Source: an uncultured Bacteroidaceae bacterium (GTDB lineage: Bacteria > Bacteroidota > Bacteroidia > Bacteroidales > Bacteroidaceae). From it: DNA of 64,000 nucleotides. The notes beneath the pieces were generated by a model. The model was not told the origin of the DNA and searched no databases. It saw nothing but the letters and a program-made list of their open reading frames with translations. Below are positions 7,222-16,398 of this stretch, in pieces. The translations under genes and the position numbers were made by a program. Numbering within the stretch: the stretch's first letter is position 1; every line of letters begins with the position of its first letter. Location of the stretch: positions 1 to 64,000 of the forward strand of contig CAJOCU010000011.1 of the NCBI GenBank assembly GCA_905233765.1, written 5' to 3'.

Positions 7222-8277
7222 ATGGAAATCCGCTCCACGTTCTTTCCCGCAGAGTGGTTTCCGCAGAGTGGCGTGCAGCTGACATGGCCCCACGCCGGCA
7301 CGGACTGGGCGCCACTGCTCGCAGAGGTGGATGACTGCTATGTGCACATCGCCCTGGAGATACTTGTTCGCAATGAGCTCCTGCTCATCGTGACACCCGA
7401 GCCCGAGCGCATCAAGGCGCTCCTGCACGAGCGTATCCCATCGCGCCTGTTGCCCCACGTCCGCTATTTCGAGTGTACGACGAACGACACCTGGGCGCGC
7501 GACCACGGGTTCCTGACGCTGATGACAGAGGCCGGCCCCCGTCTGCTCGACTTCCGGTTCAACGGTTGGGGCGGCAAGTTCCCTGCAGAGCTGGATAATG
7601 AAATCAATCACCATGTGAAGGCGCAGACGGCGCTGTTACACGGTGACTATGAATCCCATCTCGACTTCGTCTTTGAGGGTGGCAGTATCGAGAGTGACGG
7701 GCGTGGCACGCTGATGACCACCAGCGAGTGTCTGCTCTCGCCCAACCGCAACCCACAGCTCAACCGCCTGGAGATTGAGGAACGCCTGTTGCGCTACTTC
7801 CATGCCGAGCGCGTCCTGTGGCTGGACCACGGCTATCTGGCAGGCGACGACACCGATAGCCATATAGATACCCTTGCGCGCTTCTGCCCCAACGGTGTCA
7901 TCGCCTATGTGCAGTGCACCGACCCGGCCGACGAGCACTACGAAGCCCTCCAAGCGATGGAAGAGCAGCTGCATAGTTTCCTCCCCCCCGGGGGAGGTCA
8001 GGAGGGTGGCCTCCTTCCCCTTCCTCTGCCATCACCCATTTATGATCCCGAGGACGGCCATCGTCTGCCTGCCACCTACGCCAATTTCCTTATCATCAAC
8101 GGTGCCGTGCTGATGCCTACCTACGGACAGCCCGAGAACGATGAGTTGGCGCGCCGGCAGTTGCAGAAAGCATTCCCCAAACACGACATCGTCCCCATCG
8201 ACTGTCGCGTTCTCATCCGTCAACACGGCTCACTCCATTGTTCCACCATGCAATTCCCCGTTGGGGTGATGACATAA
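7222..8277 (+). CDS. aguA: Agmatine deiminase with an in-frame palindromic insertion
   Basis: 351 residues from ATG 7222 (MEIRSTFFPAEW). In-frame starts at 7189 (ATG) and 7135 (TTG) would add residues before the conserved FPAEW block. It converts agmatine to N-carbamoylputrescine plus ammonia. Active-site motifs of the guanidino-modifying fold are present: TWARDHG, FEGGSIESDG, GDDTDSHID and the catalytic Cys in SLHCSTMQFP. Residues about 253-270 (LPPGGGQEGGLLPLPLP) are encoded by a G/C-rich palindrome and look like an insertion in a surface loop. The pair aguB-aguA interrupts a FetAB-like transporter gene pair. Confidence 0.92.
   Translation: MEIRSTFFPAEWFPQSGVQLTWPHAGTDWAPLLAEVDDCYVHIALEILVRNELLLIVTPEPERIKALLHERIPSRLLPHVRYFECTTNDTWARDHGFLTLMTEAGPRLLDFRFNGWGGKFPAELDNEINHHVKAQTALLHGDYESHLDFVFEGGSIESDGRGTLMTTSECLLSPNRNPQLNRLEIEERLLRYFHAERVLWLDHGYLAGDDTDSHIDTLARFCPNGVIAYVQCTDPADEHYEALQAMEEQLHSFLPPGGGQEGGLLPLPLPSPIYDPEDGHRLPATYANFLIINGAVLMPTYGQPENDELARRQLQKAFPKHDIVPIDCRVLIRQHGSLHCSTMQFPVGVMT
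7979..8033 (+). repeat. G/C-rich palindromic repeat inside aguA (probable family member)
   Basis: Contains CCTCCCCCCCGGGGGAGG followed by a purine/pyrimidine-skewed tail, and reads in frame as Pro/Gly/Leu-rich sequence. Composition and coding position match the repeats at 15058, 35085, 38184, 39175 and 39289, but the palindrome differs in detail, so membership is less certain. Confidence 0.5.
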
Positions 8278-8361
8278 GAGTGAAGAATGAAAAATGAAAA
8301 ATATAAGAATGTTTCAACTTTAAACGCTAAACGAAAATAACTCTCAAACTCTAAACCCAAC

Positions 8362-9135
8362 TTGGACATCTCCCTCACATCTCTCGCCATTGGTCTGCTG
8401 CTCCTGCTGATACCCCTCTTCTTCCTTTGGAAGCTGAGGACGGGACTCGTGCGCGCCACGCTGATAGCCGCAGGTCGAATGATAGTGCAGCTGTTTCTCA
8501 TCAGTATCTACCTGCGTTATCTCTTTGAGTGGGATCTTCCCTGGCTCAACACGCTCTGGGTGATTGTCATGGCTTTGATTGCCACGCACACCATAGGCCA
8601 ACGCACGGGCCTAAAGAGACGTATCGTGGCGGTGCCTGCATTTACGGGTTTCCTGATATCGGCACTCGTCGTCGGGTTCTTCTTCCTCTGCCTGGTCTTG
8701 CGGCTCGAACACCCCTTCACGGCGCAGTACTTTATCCCCATTATGGGAATTCTCATGGGAAATATGCTGGGAGTGAATGTCCTGTCGTTGAGTACATTCT
8801 ATAGTGGCCTTGAGCGCGAGAAAGCCACTTACTACTACCTGCTGGGCAATGGAGCTACGCGCTTCGAGGCGTGGCTCCCTTTCATGCGCGAAGCCGTCAT
8901 CAAGAGCTTTACGCCCTGTATTGCCAATATGGCTGTTATGGGTATCGTGGCCCTGCCCGGAACCATGATTGGCCAGATCCTCGGAGGCTCGGCGCCCGAT
9001 GTGGCTGTCAAGTACCAGATGATGATTGTCGTCATCACGATGTCTGCCTCCATGCTCTCTCTCATCCTGGCGCTGTGGCTCTCCACGCGCAATGCCTTCG
9101 ACGCTTTCGGGCGCCTGAAACAAGTTAAGAAATGA
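8362..9135 (+). CDS. ABC transporter permease of the FetB/YbbM (UPF0014) type
   Basis: 257 residues. The only in-frame start between the upstream stop at 8338 and the conserved sequence is TTG 8362 (LDISLTSLAIGLLLLLIPLF, read as Met). About seven membrane segments, with PIMGILMGNMLGVNVLSLS and the MVGIVALPGTMIGQILGG-like block (here MGIVALPGTMIGQILGG) that define this family. It is the membrane partner expected for the ATPase at 5586, reported in E. coli to export iron. The gene ends 44 nt before carB. Confidence 0.85.
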   Translation: MDISLTSLAIGLLLLLIPLFFLWKLRTGLVRATLIAAGRMIVQLFLISIYLRYLFEWDLPWLNTLWVIVMALIATHTIGQRTGLKRRIVAVPAFTGFLISALVVGFFFLCLVLRLEHPFTAQYFIPIMGILMGNMLGVNVLSLSTFYSGLEREKATYYYLLGNGATRFEAWLPFMREAVIKSFTPCIANMAVMGIVALPGTMIGQILGGSAPDVAVKYQMMIVVITMSASMLSLILALWLSTRNAFDAFGRLKQVKK

Positions 9136-9179
9136 ATATATAACTCGATTATACGAACTTCATCAATGTAATAAGCCCT

Positions 9180-12100
9180 ATGAAAAAGCAAATGAAAAAG
9201 GTTTTGGTATTAGGCAGTGGTGCCTTGAAGATTGGACAAGCCGGCGAGTTTGACTACTCCGGCTCACAAGCGCTGAAGGCGCTGCGCGAAGAGGGTATCT
9301 CCAGCGTGCTCGTCAATCCCAACATCGCCACTATTCAAACCTCCGAAGGTATTGCGGACAAGGTCTATTTCCAACCCGTGACGCCCTATTTCGTGACAGA
9401 GATCATCAAGAAGGAACGCCCCGACGGCATCCTCTTGGCCTTCGGCGGTCAGACGGCGCTCAACTGTGGCACGGAGCTGTACCTCAACGGAACCTTGAAA
9501 GAATACGGCGTCGAAGTGCTCGGCACGAGCGTCGAGGCTATCATGAACACCGAGGACCGCGACCTCTTCGTGAAGAAGCTGGCTGAGGTGGATCTGAAGG
9601 TGCCTGTGAGCCACGCTGTAGAGAACATGGACGATGCCCTCAAGGCAGCCCGTGAGATTGGCTTCCCGATCATGATCCGTTCGGCCTACGCTCTCGGTGG
9701 TCTCGGCAGCGGCATCTGCCCCAACGAGGAGAAGTTCATCGAGCTGGCTGAGAGTGCCTTCACCTTTGCTCCGCAGATCCTTGTTGAGGAGAGCCTGAAG
9801 GGCTGGAAGGAGATTGAGTTCGAGTGCATCCGCGATGCCAACGACCGCTGCTTCACCGTTGCCTCGATGGAGAACTTCGACCCCCTTGGCATCCACACCG
9901 GCGAGTCCATCGTTGTGGCGCCCACCTGCTCACTCACCGAGCAGCAGGTGAAGATGCTGCAGGACATCACCATCAAGTGTGTGAAGCACCTGGGCATCGT
10001 CGGCGAGTGCAACATCCAATTCGCCTTCAATGCTGTCACCAACGACTACCGCATCATTGAGATCAACGCGCGACTCTCGCGCTCCAGCGCCCTCGCCTCC
10101 AAGGCTACGGGTTATCCCTTGGCCTTCGTGGCTGCTAAGATAGCCCTTGGCTACACCCTTGACCAGATTGGTGAGATGGGAACCACCAACTCAGCCTATG
10201 TGGCACCCTCGCTCGACTATATGATCTGCAAGATTCCGCGTTGGGACCTCACGAAGTTCGTAGGCGTCAGCCGTCAGATTGGTTCCTCAATGAAGTCTGT
10301 GGGCGAGATCATGAGCATCGGTCGCTCGTTTGAGGAGATGCTGCAGAAGGGGCTACGCATGATAGGGCAGGGAATGCACGGTTTCGTGGGCAACGAACAC
10401 GTGGAGTTCGACGACCTCGACGATGCCCTCGCTAATCCCACCGACCTCCGCATCTTCGCTATTGCTGAGGCTTTGGAGAAGGGCTATACCGTAGAGCGCA
10501 TTGAGGAACTGACGAAGATCGATCCGTGGTTCATTACTCGCATGAAACGCATCGTGGACCTCAAGCATAAACTGGAGAGCTACGACACGCTCGAAGCCAT
10601 CCCCGATGCGTTCCTCCTCGAGGTGAAGCAGGCCGGATTCAGTGACTTCCAAATCGCGCGCTTTGTGCTCAAGCCACAGGGCGGCAATTTGGAAAAAGAG
10701 AATCTCGAAGTGCGCCGCTACCGCAAGCAGAAGGGCATTCTCCCCAGCGTGAAGCGTATTCCCACGGTAGCCAGCGAGCACCCCGAACTTACGAACTATC
10801 TGTACTTCACCTATACTCATGTGCCAGCATTCGGCAATCCCGAAGGCGAGAACTATAAACCTCTCCACGACATCAACTACTACGCCAACGAGAAGTCTGT
10901 TGTAGTCCTGGGTTCAGGTGCCTACCGCATCGGCTCCAGCGTGGAGTTCGACTGGTGTTCTGTCAACGCTATTAACACAGCGCGCAAGCTGGGCTACAAG
11001 AGCATCATGATCAACTACAACCCCGAGACCGTTTCTACGGACTACGACATGTGCGACCGCCTCTACTTCGATGAGCTGACGCTGGAGCGTGTGCTCGACG
11101 TCATCGACCTCGAACAGCCTCGCGGCGTGATTGTCTCTGTGGGCGGCCAGATTCCCAATAACCTCGCCATGAAGCTCCACCGTCAGGGCGTGCCTGTGCT
11201 GGGAACCAGCCCCGTGGACATCGATCGTGCCGAGAACCGCGACAAGTTCTCTGCCATGCTGGACAAACTCGGTGTGGATCAGCCCGCCTGGCGTGCGCTG
11301 ACTTCGCTCGACGATATCAAGGAGTTCATCTCCGAGGTGGGCTATCCCGTCCTCGTGCGTCCCAGCTATGTGCTCTCCGGCGCTGCTATGAATGTCTGCT
11401 ATTCCGACGAGGAGCTGGAGCGCTTCCTGAAGATGGCCACCGAGGTGTCTCACGAGTACCCCGTGGTCGTCTCGCAGTTCATGCAGGAGACCAAGGAGAT
11501 TGAGTTCGACGCCGTTGCCGATAAGGGTGAAATCGTCGAATACGCCATCAGCGAGCACGTGGAATATGCCGGTGTACACTCGGGTGATGCCACGATGGTC
11601 TTCCCCGCACAGAACGTGTATTTCTCCACCATCCGCCAGATGAAGAAGATTGCGCGCAAGATTGCTGCCGAGCTCAACATCAGCGGTCCGTTCAACATCC
11701 AGTTCCTGGCTAAGAACCGCGAGGTGAAGGTCATCGAGTGCAACCTGCGTGCATCGCGCAGCTTCCCCTTTGTCTCGAAGATTCTGAAGCGCAACTTCAT
11801 CGAGACCGCCACGAAGATCATGCTCGACGCTCCCTACCAGCGTGCCGAGAAGAGCGAGTTCGACATCGACCGCATCGGTGTGAAGGCCAGCCAGTTCAGC
11901 TTCGCGCGTCTGCAGAACGCCGACCCCGTACTGGGTGTGGATATGTCCTCCACCGGTGAGGTGGGCTGCTTAGGTGACGACCTCAACGAGGCCCTCCTCA
12001 ATGCCCTCATCGCTACGGGCTATCGTCTGCCGAAGAAGGCCGTCCTCATCTCTTCCGGAGGTGCCAAGGGCAAGCTTGACCTTCTGGAGCCCGCCCGTCA

Positions 12101-12440
12101 GCTGGTCAAGAAAGGTCTTGAGGTCTATGCCACCGGCGGCACGGCAGCCTTCCTCAACGAGAACGGCGTCTTCGCGCGCAGCGTCAGCTGGCCCGACGAG
12201 GAGGTGGACGACAATGTGCTCACGCTCATTGCTCAGCACAAGTTCGACCTCATTGTCAATGTGCCCAAGAACCGCACGCGCCGCGAGCTCACCAATGGCT
12301 ACCGCATCCGTCGTGCCGCCATCGACCACAACATCCCCTTGATGACCAACACGCGTCTGGCCAAGGCATTCATTGAAGCCTTCACCACACTCAATCTGGA
12401 GGACATCAAGATTAAGTCGTGGCAGGAGTACAATGCGTAA
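9180..12440 (+). CDS. carB: Carbamoyl-phosphate synthase large subunit
   Basis: 1086 residues, close to the usual 1070-1080; an internal Met at position 5 is an alternative start. Two homologous synthetase halves are evident: VLVLGSGALKIGQAGEFDYS at the N-terminus and VVLGSGAYRIGSSVEFDW near 570. Each is followed by an ATP-grasp domain (for example MIRSAYALGGLGSG, EFDAVADKGE). A C-terminal MGS-like allosteric domain starts near 950 (VLISSGGAKGKLDL). It makes carbamoyl phosphate from glutamine-derived ammonia, bicarbonate and 2 ATP for pyrimidine and arginine synthesis. CarA is not in the window. Its stop overlaps the next start by 8 nt. Confidence 0.96.
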   Translation: MKKQMKKVLVLGSGALKIGQAGEFDYSGSQALKALREEGISSVLVNPNIATIQTSEGIADKVYFQPVTPYFVTEIIKKERPDGILLAFGGQTALNCGTELYLNGTLKEYGVEVLGTSVEAIMNTEDRDLFVKKLAEVDLKVPVSHAVENMDDALKAAREIGFPIMIRSAYALGGLGSGICPNEEKFIELAESAFTFAPQILVEESLKGWKEIEFECIRDANDRCFTVASMENFDPLGIHTGESIVVAPTCSLTEQQVKMLQDITIKCVKHLGIVGECNIQFAFNAVTNDYRIIEINARLSRSSALASKATGYPLAFVAAKIALGYTLDQIGEMGTTNSAYVAPSLDYMICKIPRWDLTKFVGVSRQIGSSMKSVGEIMSIGRSFEEMLQKGLRMIGQGMHGFVGNEHVEFDDLDDALANPTDLRIFAIAEALEKGYTVERIEELTKIDPWFITRMKRIVDLKHKLESYDTLEAIPDAFLLEVKQAGFSDFQIARFVLKPQGGNLEKENLEVRRYRKQKGILPSVKRIPTVASEHPELTNYLYFTYTHVPAFGNPEGENYKPLHDINYYANEKSVVVLGSGAYRIGSSVEFDWCSVNAINTARKLGYKSIMINYNPETVSTDYDMCDRLYFDELTLERVLDVIDLEQPRGVIVSVGGQIPNNLAMKLHRQGVPVLGTSPVDIDRAENRDKFSAMLDKLGVDQPAWRALTSLDDIKEFISEVGYPVLVRPSYVLSGAAMNVCYSDEELERFLKMATEVSHEYPVVVSQFMQETKEIEFDAVADKGEIVEYAISEHVEYAGVHSGDATMVFPAQNVYFSTIRQMKKIARKIAAELNISGPFNIQFLAKNREVKVIECNLRASRSFPFVSKILKRNFIETATKIMLDAPYQRAEKSEFDIDRIGVKASQFSFARLQNADPVLGVDMSSTGEVGCLGDDLNEALLNALIATGYRLPKKAVLISSGGAKGKLDLLEPARQLVKKGLEVYATGGTAAFLNENGVFARSVSWPDEEVDDNVLTLIAQHKFDLIVNVPKNRTRRELTNGYRIRRAAIDHNIPLMTNTRLAKAFIEAFTTLNLEDIKIKSWQEYNA

Positions 12441-13131
12441 GCTGATTCTGTTCTTCATGCTTGGCGCTGCACTCACCTGTGGCGCCAAGCCCAAACAAAA
12501 AACTGCCGTAGTTCGCTTGGAGACTACGGCAGGCATCATTCGTGTGGAGCTCAGTGATGAGACGCCACGGCATCGCGACAACTTCCTGAAGATTGTGCGC
12601 GAGGGCGTGCTGGACAGCACGCTCTTCCATCGCGTCATTAAGGACTTCATGATTCAGGGCGGCGACCCCGACAGCCGTGTCCGCCGCGCTGCCGACGGCT
12701 CGCTGCTACTGCCACCGCGCAATCGTGAGCTGGGTGAGGGCGGCTTGGATTACACCCTGGCGCCTGAGTTCAACCTGCCTTGGCTCTTCCACGAGCGTGG
12801 TGCATTGGCGGCTGCTCGCGAAGGTGACGACGTGAACCCCGAGATGCGTAGCAGCTCTACGCAGTTCTACATTGTCTATGGCCGCAGTTTCGGCGAGAAC
12901 TCTTTGGGCAAGGTTCGCGCTGCGCTCGAAGAGAACGGCATTGAGATGAACTATGAGATGTGGCAGGCTTATCTTACAAAGGGTGGTGCTCCACATCTAG
13001 ACGGCACCTATACTGTCTTTGGTCACGTCATCGATGGTATGAAAGTCGTCAAAGCCATCCAAGCTACCCCCACCGACTCCCTCGACCGTCCGCTCGAAGA
13101 CGTCATCCTGCTCCGAGCCATCGTCGAGTAA
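12433..13131 (+). CDS. Exported cyclophilin-type peptidyl-prolyl isomerase
   Basis: 232 residues, ATG 12433 overlapping the end of carB. The N-terminal MRKLILFFMLGAALTCGAK is a signal peptide; the Cys does not sit in a canonical lipobox, so periplasmic or lipoprotein location is open. The cyclophilin domain shows VRLETTAGIIRVELSDETP, FHRVIKDFMIQGGDP and a conserved SSTQFYIVYG. It should speed proline isomerisation in exported proteins. An insertion around LPPRNRELGEGGLDYTLAPE is usual for Bacteroidetes members. Confidence 0.9.
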   Translation: MRKLILFFMLGAALTCGAKPKQKTAVVRLETTAGIIRVELSDETPRHRDNFLKIVREGVLDSTLFHRVIKDFMIQGGDPDSRVRRAADGSLLLPPRNRELGEGGLDYTLAPEFNLPWLFHERGALAAAREGDDVNPEMRSSSTQFYIVYGRSFGENSLGKVRAALEENGIEMNYEMWQAYLTKGGAPHLDGTYTVFGHVIDGMKVVKAIQATPTDSLDRPLEDVILLRAIVE

Positions 13132-13142
13132 TCTTAAATATT

Positions 13143-14405
13143 ATGCAAATCTATCGCGCCAATATTATTTTCACTCCCGAGAGCCGTCGCTTTGAGGTCC
13201 TCCCTCATGGCTATATTGTTGTTTCAGACGGAAAGGTGGAAGGAGTTTACCGTGCGCTGCCCCCACATCTGGCCGATATTCCTGTGACCGACTGGGGTGA
13301 CCGTCTGGTCATCCCCGCTATGAACGATATGCACGTTCACGCACCTCAGTATCGCAATCAGGGCATCGCTATGGACGAGGAGCTGCTGCCTTGGCTCCAG
13401 AACTACACTTTCCCCGAGGAACTCAAGTATGCCGACATCACCTATGCCGAGCAGATGTATCGTCGGTTTGTGCGCTCGTTGTGGCGTCATGGAACGATGC
13501 GTGTCGTGGCGTTCGCCTCGGTACATCTGGAAAGTACTCAATTGCTGATGCGGCTGCTGGACCAAGCTGGAATGGGAGGCCGTGTGGGCAAGGTCAATAT
13601 GAACCGCAATTGCCCGCAGGGCCTGTGTGAACGCGTGGAGGATGCTGTCGCGGCCTGCGAAACGCTCGTCGCCGAGTTTGAGCGGAAGGACAGCCGTGTG
13701 CGTCCCATTGTTACACCGCGTTTCATCCCCTCGTGTACGCCAGAGCTGTTGCAGGCCTGTGGCGAGATGGTGCGACGGTACCAACTGCCTGTGCAGTCGC
13801 ACCTCTCGGAGAACCACGATGAAATAGCGCTGGTCAAGGAGTTGGAACCCGAGAGTCGTCACTATGCCGACGCCTACGACCGCTATGGCCTTCTTGGACA
13901 GATGCCTACGATAATGGCTCATTGCGTGTGGACTGATGGCGACGAACTGGAGATGCTGCGGCAGCGCGGTGTGATGGTGGCACACTGTCCCACGTCGAAC
14001 TTCAACCTGGCTTCGGGTCTTGCACCTGTACGGCGCTTCCTTGACGCTGGCATACCCGTGGGATTAGGTAGTGACGTGAGTGGCGGCCACGACTTCAGTA
14101 TCTTCCGGATGATGGTATATGCTATTCAAGTGAGCAAAATGCACTATCAGCGCGACAAGTCCTGCGCGTTTCTCTCGCTCGCTGAAGCTTTTTGGATGGC
14201 TACCAAGTCCGCTGGCAGTTTCTTTGGGAAGGTTGGCAGTTTCGAGCCTGGCTACGACTTCGATGCACTTGTCATCGATGACAGCGAGTTGCTGATAGAT
14301 GAGACTTACACGCTGCTGCAACGCCTCGAACGCTTTGTCTGCATCGGCGACGACCGTCACATCGTGGCCCGCTATTGTCAGGGGCGATTGATTCCTGAGC
14401 CCTAA
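13143..14405 (+). CDS. guaD: Guanine deaminase-like amidohydrolase
   Basis: 420 residues from ATG 13143. Metal-dependent amidohydrolase fold; zinc and catalytic ligands are visible in order: HVHAPQY (HxH), QSHLSEN (His), AHCVWT (His) and GLGSDVSGG (Asp). The HAPQY, RNCPQG and TPRFIPSCTPE blocks are the pattern of guanine deaminases, which convert guanine to xanthine and ammonia in purine salvage or catabolism. Substrate assignment is by motif only. Last gene of the plus-strand run that begins at pheS; a hairpin follows. Confidence 0.85.
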   Translation: MQIYRANIIFTPESRRFEVLPHGYIVVSDGKVEGVYRALPPHLADIPVTDWGDRLVIPAMNDMHVHAPQYRNQGIAMDEELLPWLQNYTFPEELKYADITYAEQMYRRFVRSLWRHGTMRVVAFASVHLESTQLLMRLLDQAGMGGRVGKVNMNRNCPQGLCERVEDAVAACETLVAEFERKDSRVRPIVTPRFIPSCTPELLQACGEMVRRYQLPVQSHLSENHDEIALVKELEPESRHYADAYDRYGLLGQMPTIMAHCVWTDGDELEMLRQRGVMVAHCPTSNFNLASGLAPVRRFLDAGIPVGLGSDVSGGHDFSIFRMMVYAIQVSKMHYQRDKSCAFLSLAEAFWMATKSAGSFFGKVGSFEPGYDFDALVIDDSELLIDETYTLLQRLERFVCIGDDRHIVARYCQGRLIPEP

Positions 14406-14430
14406 CAAGAAAAATATACTTACAGACAGA

Positions 14431-14464
14431 AGGTCAAGAACTTCTATGTGTAAGTCCTTGACCT
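14431..14464. terminator. Hairpin between convergent genes
   Basis: AGGTCAAGAACTT (14431-14443) pairs with AAGTCCTTGACCT (14452-14464) with one mismatch and an 8-nt loop. A further partial copy (TTGACCTTC) follows at about 14483. It can serve both guaD (plus) and the DUF4468 gene (minus). Confidence 0.6.
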
Positions 14465-14495
14465 CCTGTTTATATGTCTTTGACCTTCTAGGTGT

Positions 14496-15122
14496 TTATT
14501 CGCAAGCGGCCTTGGCTGCAGCGAAAATCTCCTCAGCACGATCCACTGTCTTACGACGGAACTTGCCGCTGCGCGGATAGAGCTTTGTGTTGGCCTTGTT
14601 GACGGCTTCCTTGTCTGAGATCCATTCCTCGGCCTTGTAGTTCTCGCCGCCCTTGCCTTCCTGATCGAAGCCGTAGTAGTAGCTGATCTTGGTGATAATC
14701 ATTTTCACCTGGTTATCGGCGGTGCACTCAGCGCTGATGAGGTAGCGGAAGTAGCAGTGGTCCCAGTTGAGGAACTTCTTCTTGAAGGTCATAATCTCCT
14801 CCACGTTGGCCACAATGGCGTTGTTCTCATCGGAGAGAATGCGTGTGCGAAGATCCTGACGGCCTTTGGCCACGAGGTCCTTCACGAAGGCCTGAATGGC
14901 GGGGTAGAGTTGTGCCTGGGTCTTGCCCTCGACGCTGAAGGTGTTGGTGAAGGTGACGATACCGTTCTGTTCGGGCACAGCACCACGCAGGTACTTGGTG
15001 TCGTCGCGCTTTTCTGCTGATGCCATCAAAGGTAACACTAGAAGCAGAAGTAGAAGCCTCACCCCCCGACCCCCTCTCCAAGGGGCGAGGGGGAGTAGAT
15101 GGTTCAGAATTTGGTTTCTCAT
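14496..15122 (-). CDS. Exported DUF4468-type protein
   Basis: 208 residues from ATG 15122; an upstream TTG adds only three residues. A signal peptide is present, but its basic n-region (NHLLPLAPWRGGRGVR) is encoded by a G/C-rich palindromic repeat, followed by a run of Leu and an ASA-like cleavage site. The mature part resembles the DUF4468 family common in Bacteroidetes (GIVTFTNTFSVEGKT... near the start, WDHCYFRYLISAEC...). Function unknown; probably periplasmic. It lies 44 nt after the MacB permease gene and may be in the same transcript. Confidence 0.75.
   Translation of the reverse strand: MRNQILNHLLPLAPWRGGRGVRLLLLLLVLPLMASAEKRDDTKYLRGAVPEQNGIVTFTNTFSVEGKTQAQLYPAIQAFVKDLVAKGRQDLRTRILSDENNAIVANVEEIMTFKKKFLNWDHCYFRYLISAECTADNQVKMIITKISYYYGFDQEGKGGENYKAEEWISDKEAVNKANTKLYPRSGKFRRKTVDRAEEIFAAAKAACE
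15058..15095 (-). repeat. G/C-rich palindromic repeat encoding a signal-peptide n-region
   Basis: Complementary arms of C-runs and G-runs (CCCCCTCTCC, AAGGGGCGAGGGGG). On the coding strand it reads LPLAPWRGGRGVR in frame, parallel to the repeats in the helicase, cysD and cysC genes. Confidence 0.75.
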
Positions 15123-15166
15123 AACAAACAATTATTTATTAATGCATTAATATCTCATTGTCTAAT

Positions 15167-16387
15167 CTACTCATACCTTATTGCCTCAATCGGATCCAGT
15201 CGTGCTGCCTTCTGGGCAGGGAAGTAGCCGAAGCCAACGCCGATAGCCACACAGACTGCGAAACTGACGATGACGCTCCATGCTGGGATGACGGCGGGAT
15301 AACCAATGATAGCGTTGCAGCCCCACGTGAGCAGTCCGCCGAAGAGGACACCTAGGATGCCGCCTGTGAGGCTGATGAGAATCGACTCGATGAGGAACTG
15401 GTTGCTGATGTCGAGGCCTCGCGCGCCTACGCTCATGCGCAAACCGATTTCTTTTGTGCGCTCGGTGACACTCACGAGCATGATGTTCATGATGCCGATA
15501 CCGGCCACGAGGAGCGAGAAGGCAGCGGCTACGACGAGGATGATGGTGATGGTGTCCATTGTGCTGGACATCGTCTCCATGAACTCCTGCTGAGAGCGGA
15601 TGGTGAAGTTGTCGTCTTCGCCCTCCTTCAGTTTATGGGTGCGACGCAGAATGGCGGTGAGGTCCTCGATGGCGGCATCGGAGAGTTCCTCGGTGACGGC
15701 GGAGCAGACGATGCTGTTGTAGTGTGTCTGCGCCGAGAGACGCTTCATGACGGTGGTGTAGGGGGCGATGATGACGTTGTCCTGGTCCATACCCCAGTTG
15801 TTGTAGCCCTTGCCTTTGAGGACGCCCACGATGCGCATAGGGATGCTCTTGAAGCGGATGGTCTTGCCGATGGGGTCTTGGCCGTTGGGGAAGAGCTCCT
15901 TGACAACGGTCTTACCGATGACACACACCTTGGCCGACTTCTTCACGTCCTCCTCGGTGAAGCACGTGCCTTCCTCGATGGTCCACAACTTGATAGTGAG
16001 GTAGTCGGGCGACTCGCCGTAGCAGGTGCTGGTGGTGTTGTTGGCACCGCAGATGGCCTGTCCGCTGGAGGTCACTTCGGGCGACACCTTCGTCACGAAC
16101 TTCGCCTCGCGCAGGATGGCTTCGTAGTCTGCCTGCTTCAGGGTCTGCATAGCCGAGGGGTCGAGGCGCACGCCGCCGCGCTGGTCAGCGCCCGGACGGA
16201 TAGTGAGCAGGTTGGTGCCCATCGTCGAAAGCTCCTTGCGAATACTCTCCTTGGAACCCTGACCGATGGCCATCATGACGATGACCGCGCCCACGCCGAT
16301 GATGATGCCGAGCATCGACAGGAACGAGCGGGCTTTGTTGCTGAGAATGGCCTTAATGGCTATCTTGAATAAGTTTATGTACGACAT
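15167..16387 (-). CDS. MacB-type ABC transporter permease
   Basis: 406 residues with the MacB/FtsX plan: an N-terminal membrane segment with SFLSMLGIIIGVGAVIVMMA, a large periplasmic domain (about 50-270), then three membrane helices (VVAAAFSLLVAGIGIMNIML and following) ending in ARLDPIEAIRYE. With the ATPase, adaptor and TolC genes just upstream it forms a tripartite efflux pump. MacB-type pumps work by mechanotransmission and export antibiotics, lipids or peptides; the substrate here is not predictable. Confidence 0.93.
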   Translation of the reverse strand: MSYINLFKIAIKAILSNKARSFLSMLGIIIGVGAVIVMMAIGQGSKESIRKELSTMGTNLLTIRPGADQRGGVRLDPSAMQTLKQADYEAILREAKFVTKVSPEVTSSGQAICGANNTTSTCYGESPDYLTIKLWTIEEGTCFTEEDVKKSAKVCVIGKTVVKELFPNGQDPIGKTIRFKSIPMRIVGVLKGKGYNNWGMDQDNVIIAPYTTVMKRLSAQTHYNSIVCSAVTEELSDAAIEDLTAILRRTHKLKEGEDDNFTIRSQQEFMETMSSTMDTITIILVVAAAFSLLVAGIGIMNIMLVSVTERTKEIGLRMSVGARGLDISNQFLIESILISLTGGILGVLFGGLLTWGCNAIIGYPAVIPAWSVIVSFAVCVAIGVGFGYFPAQKAARLDPIEAIRYE

Positions 16388-16398
16388 AATTCGGACCT

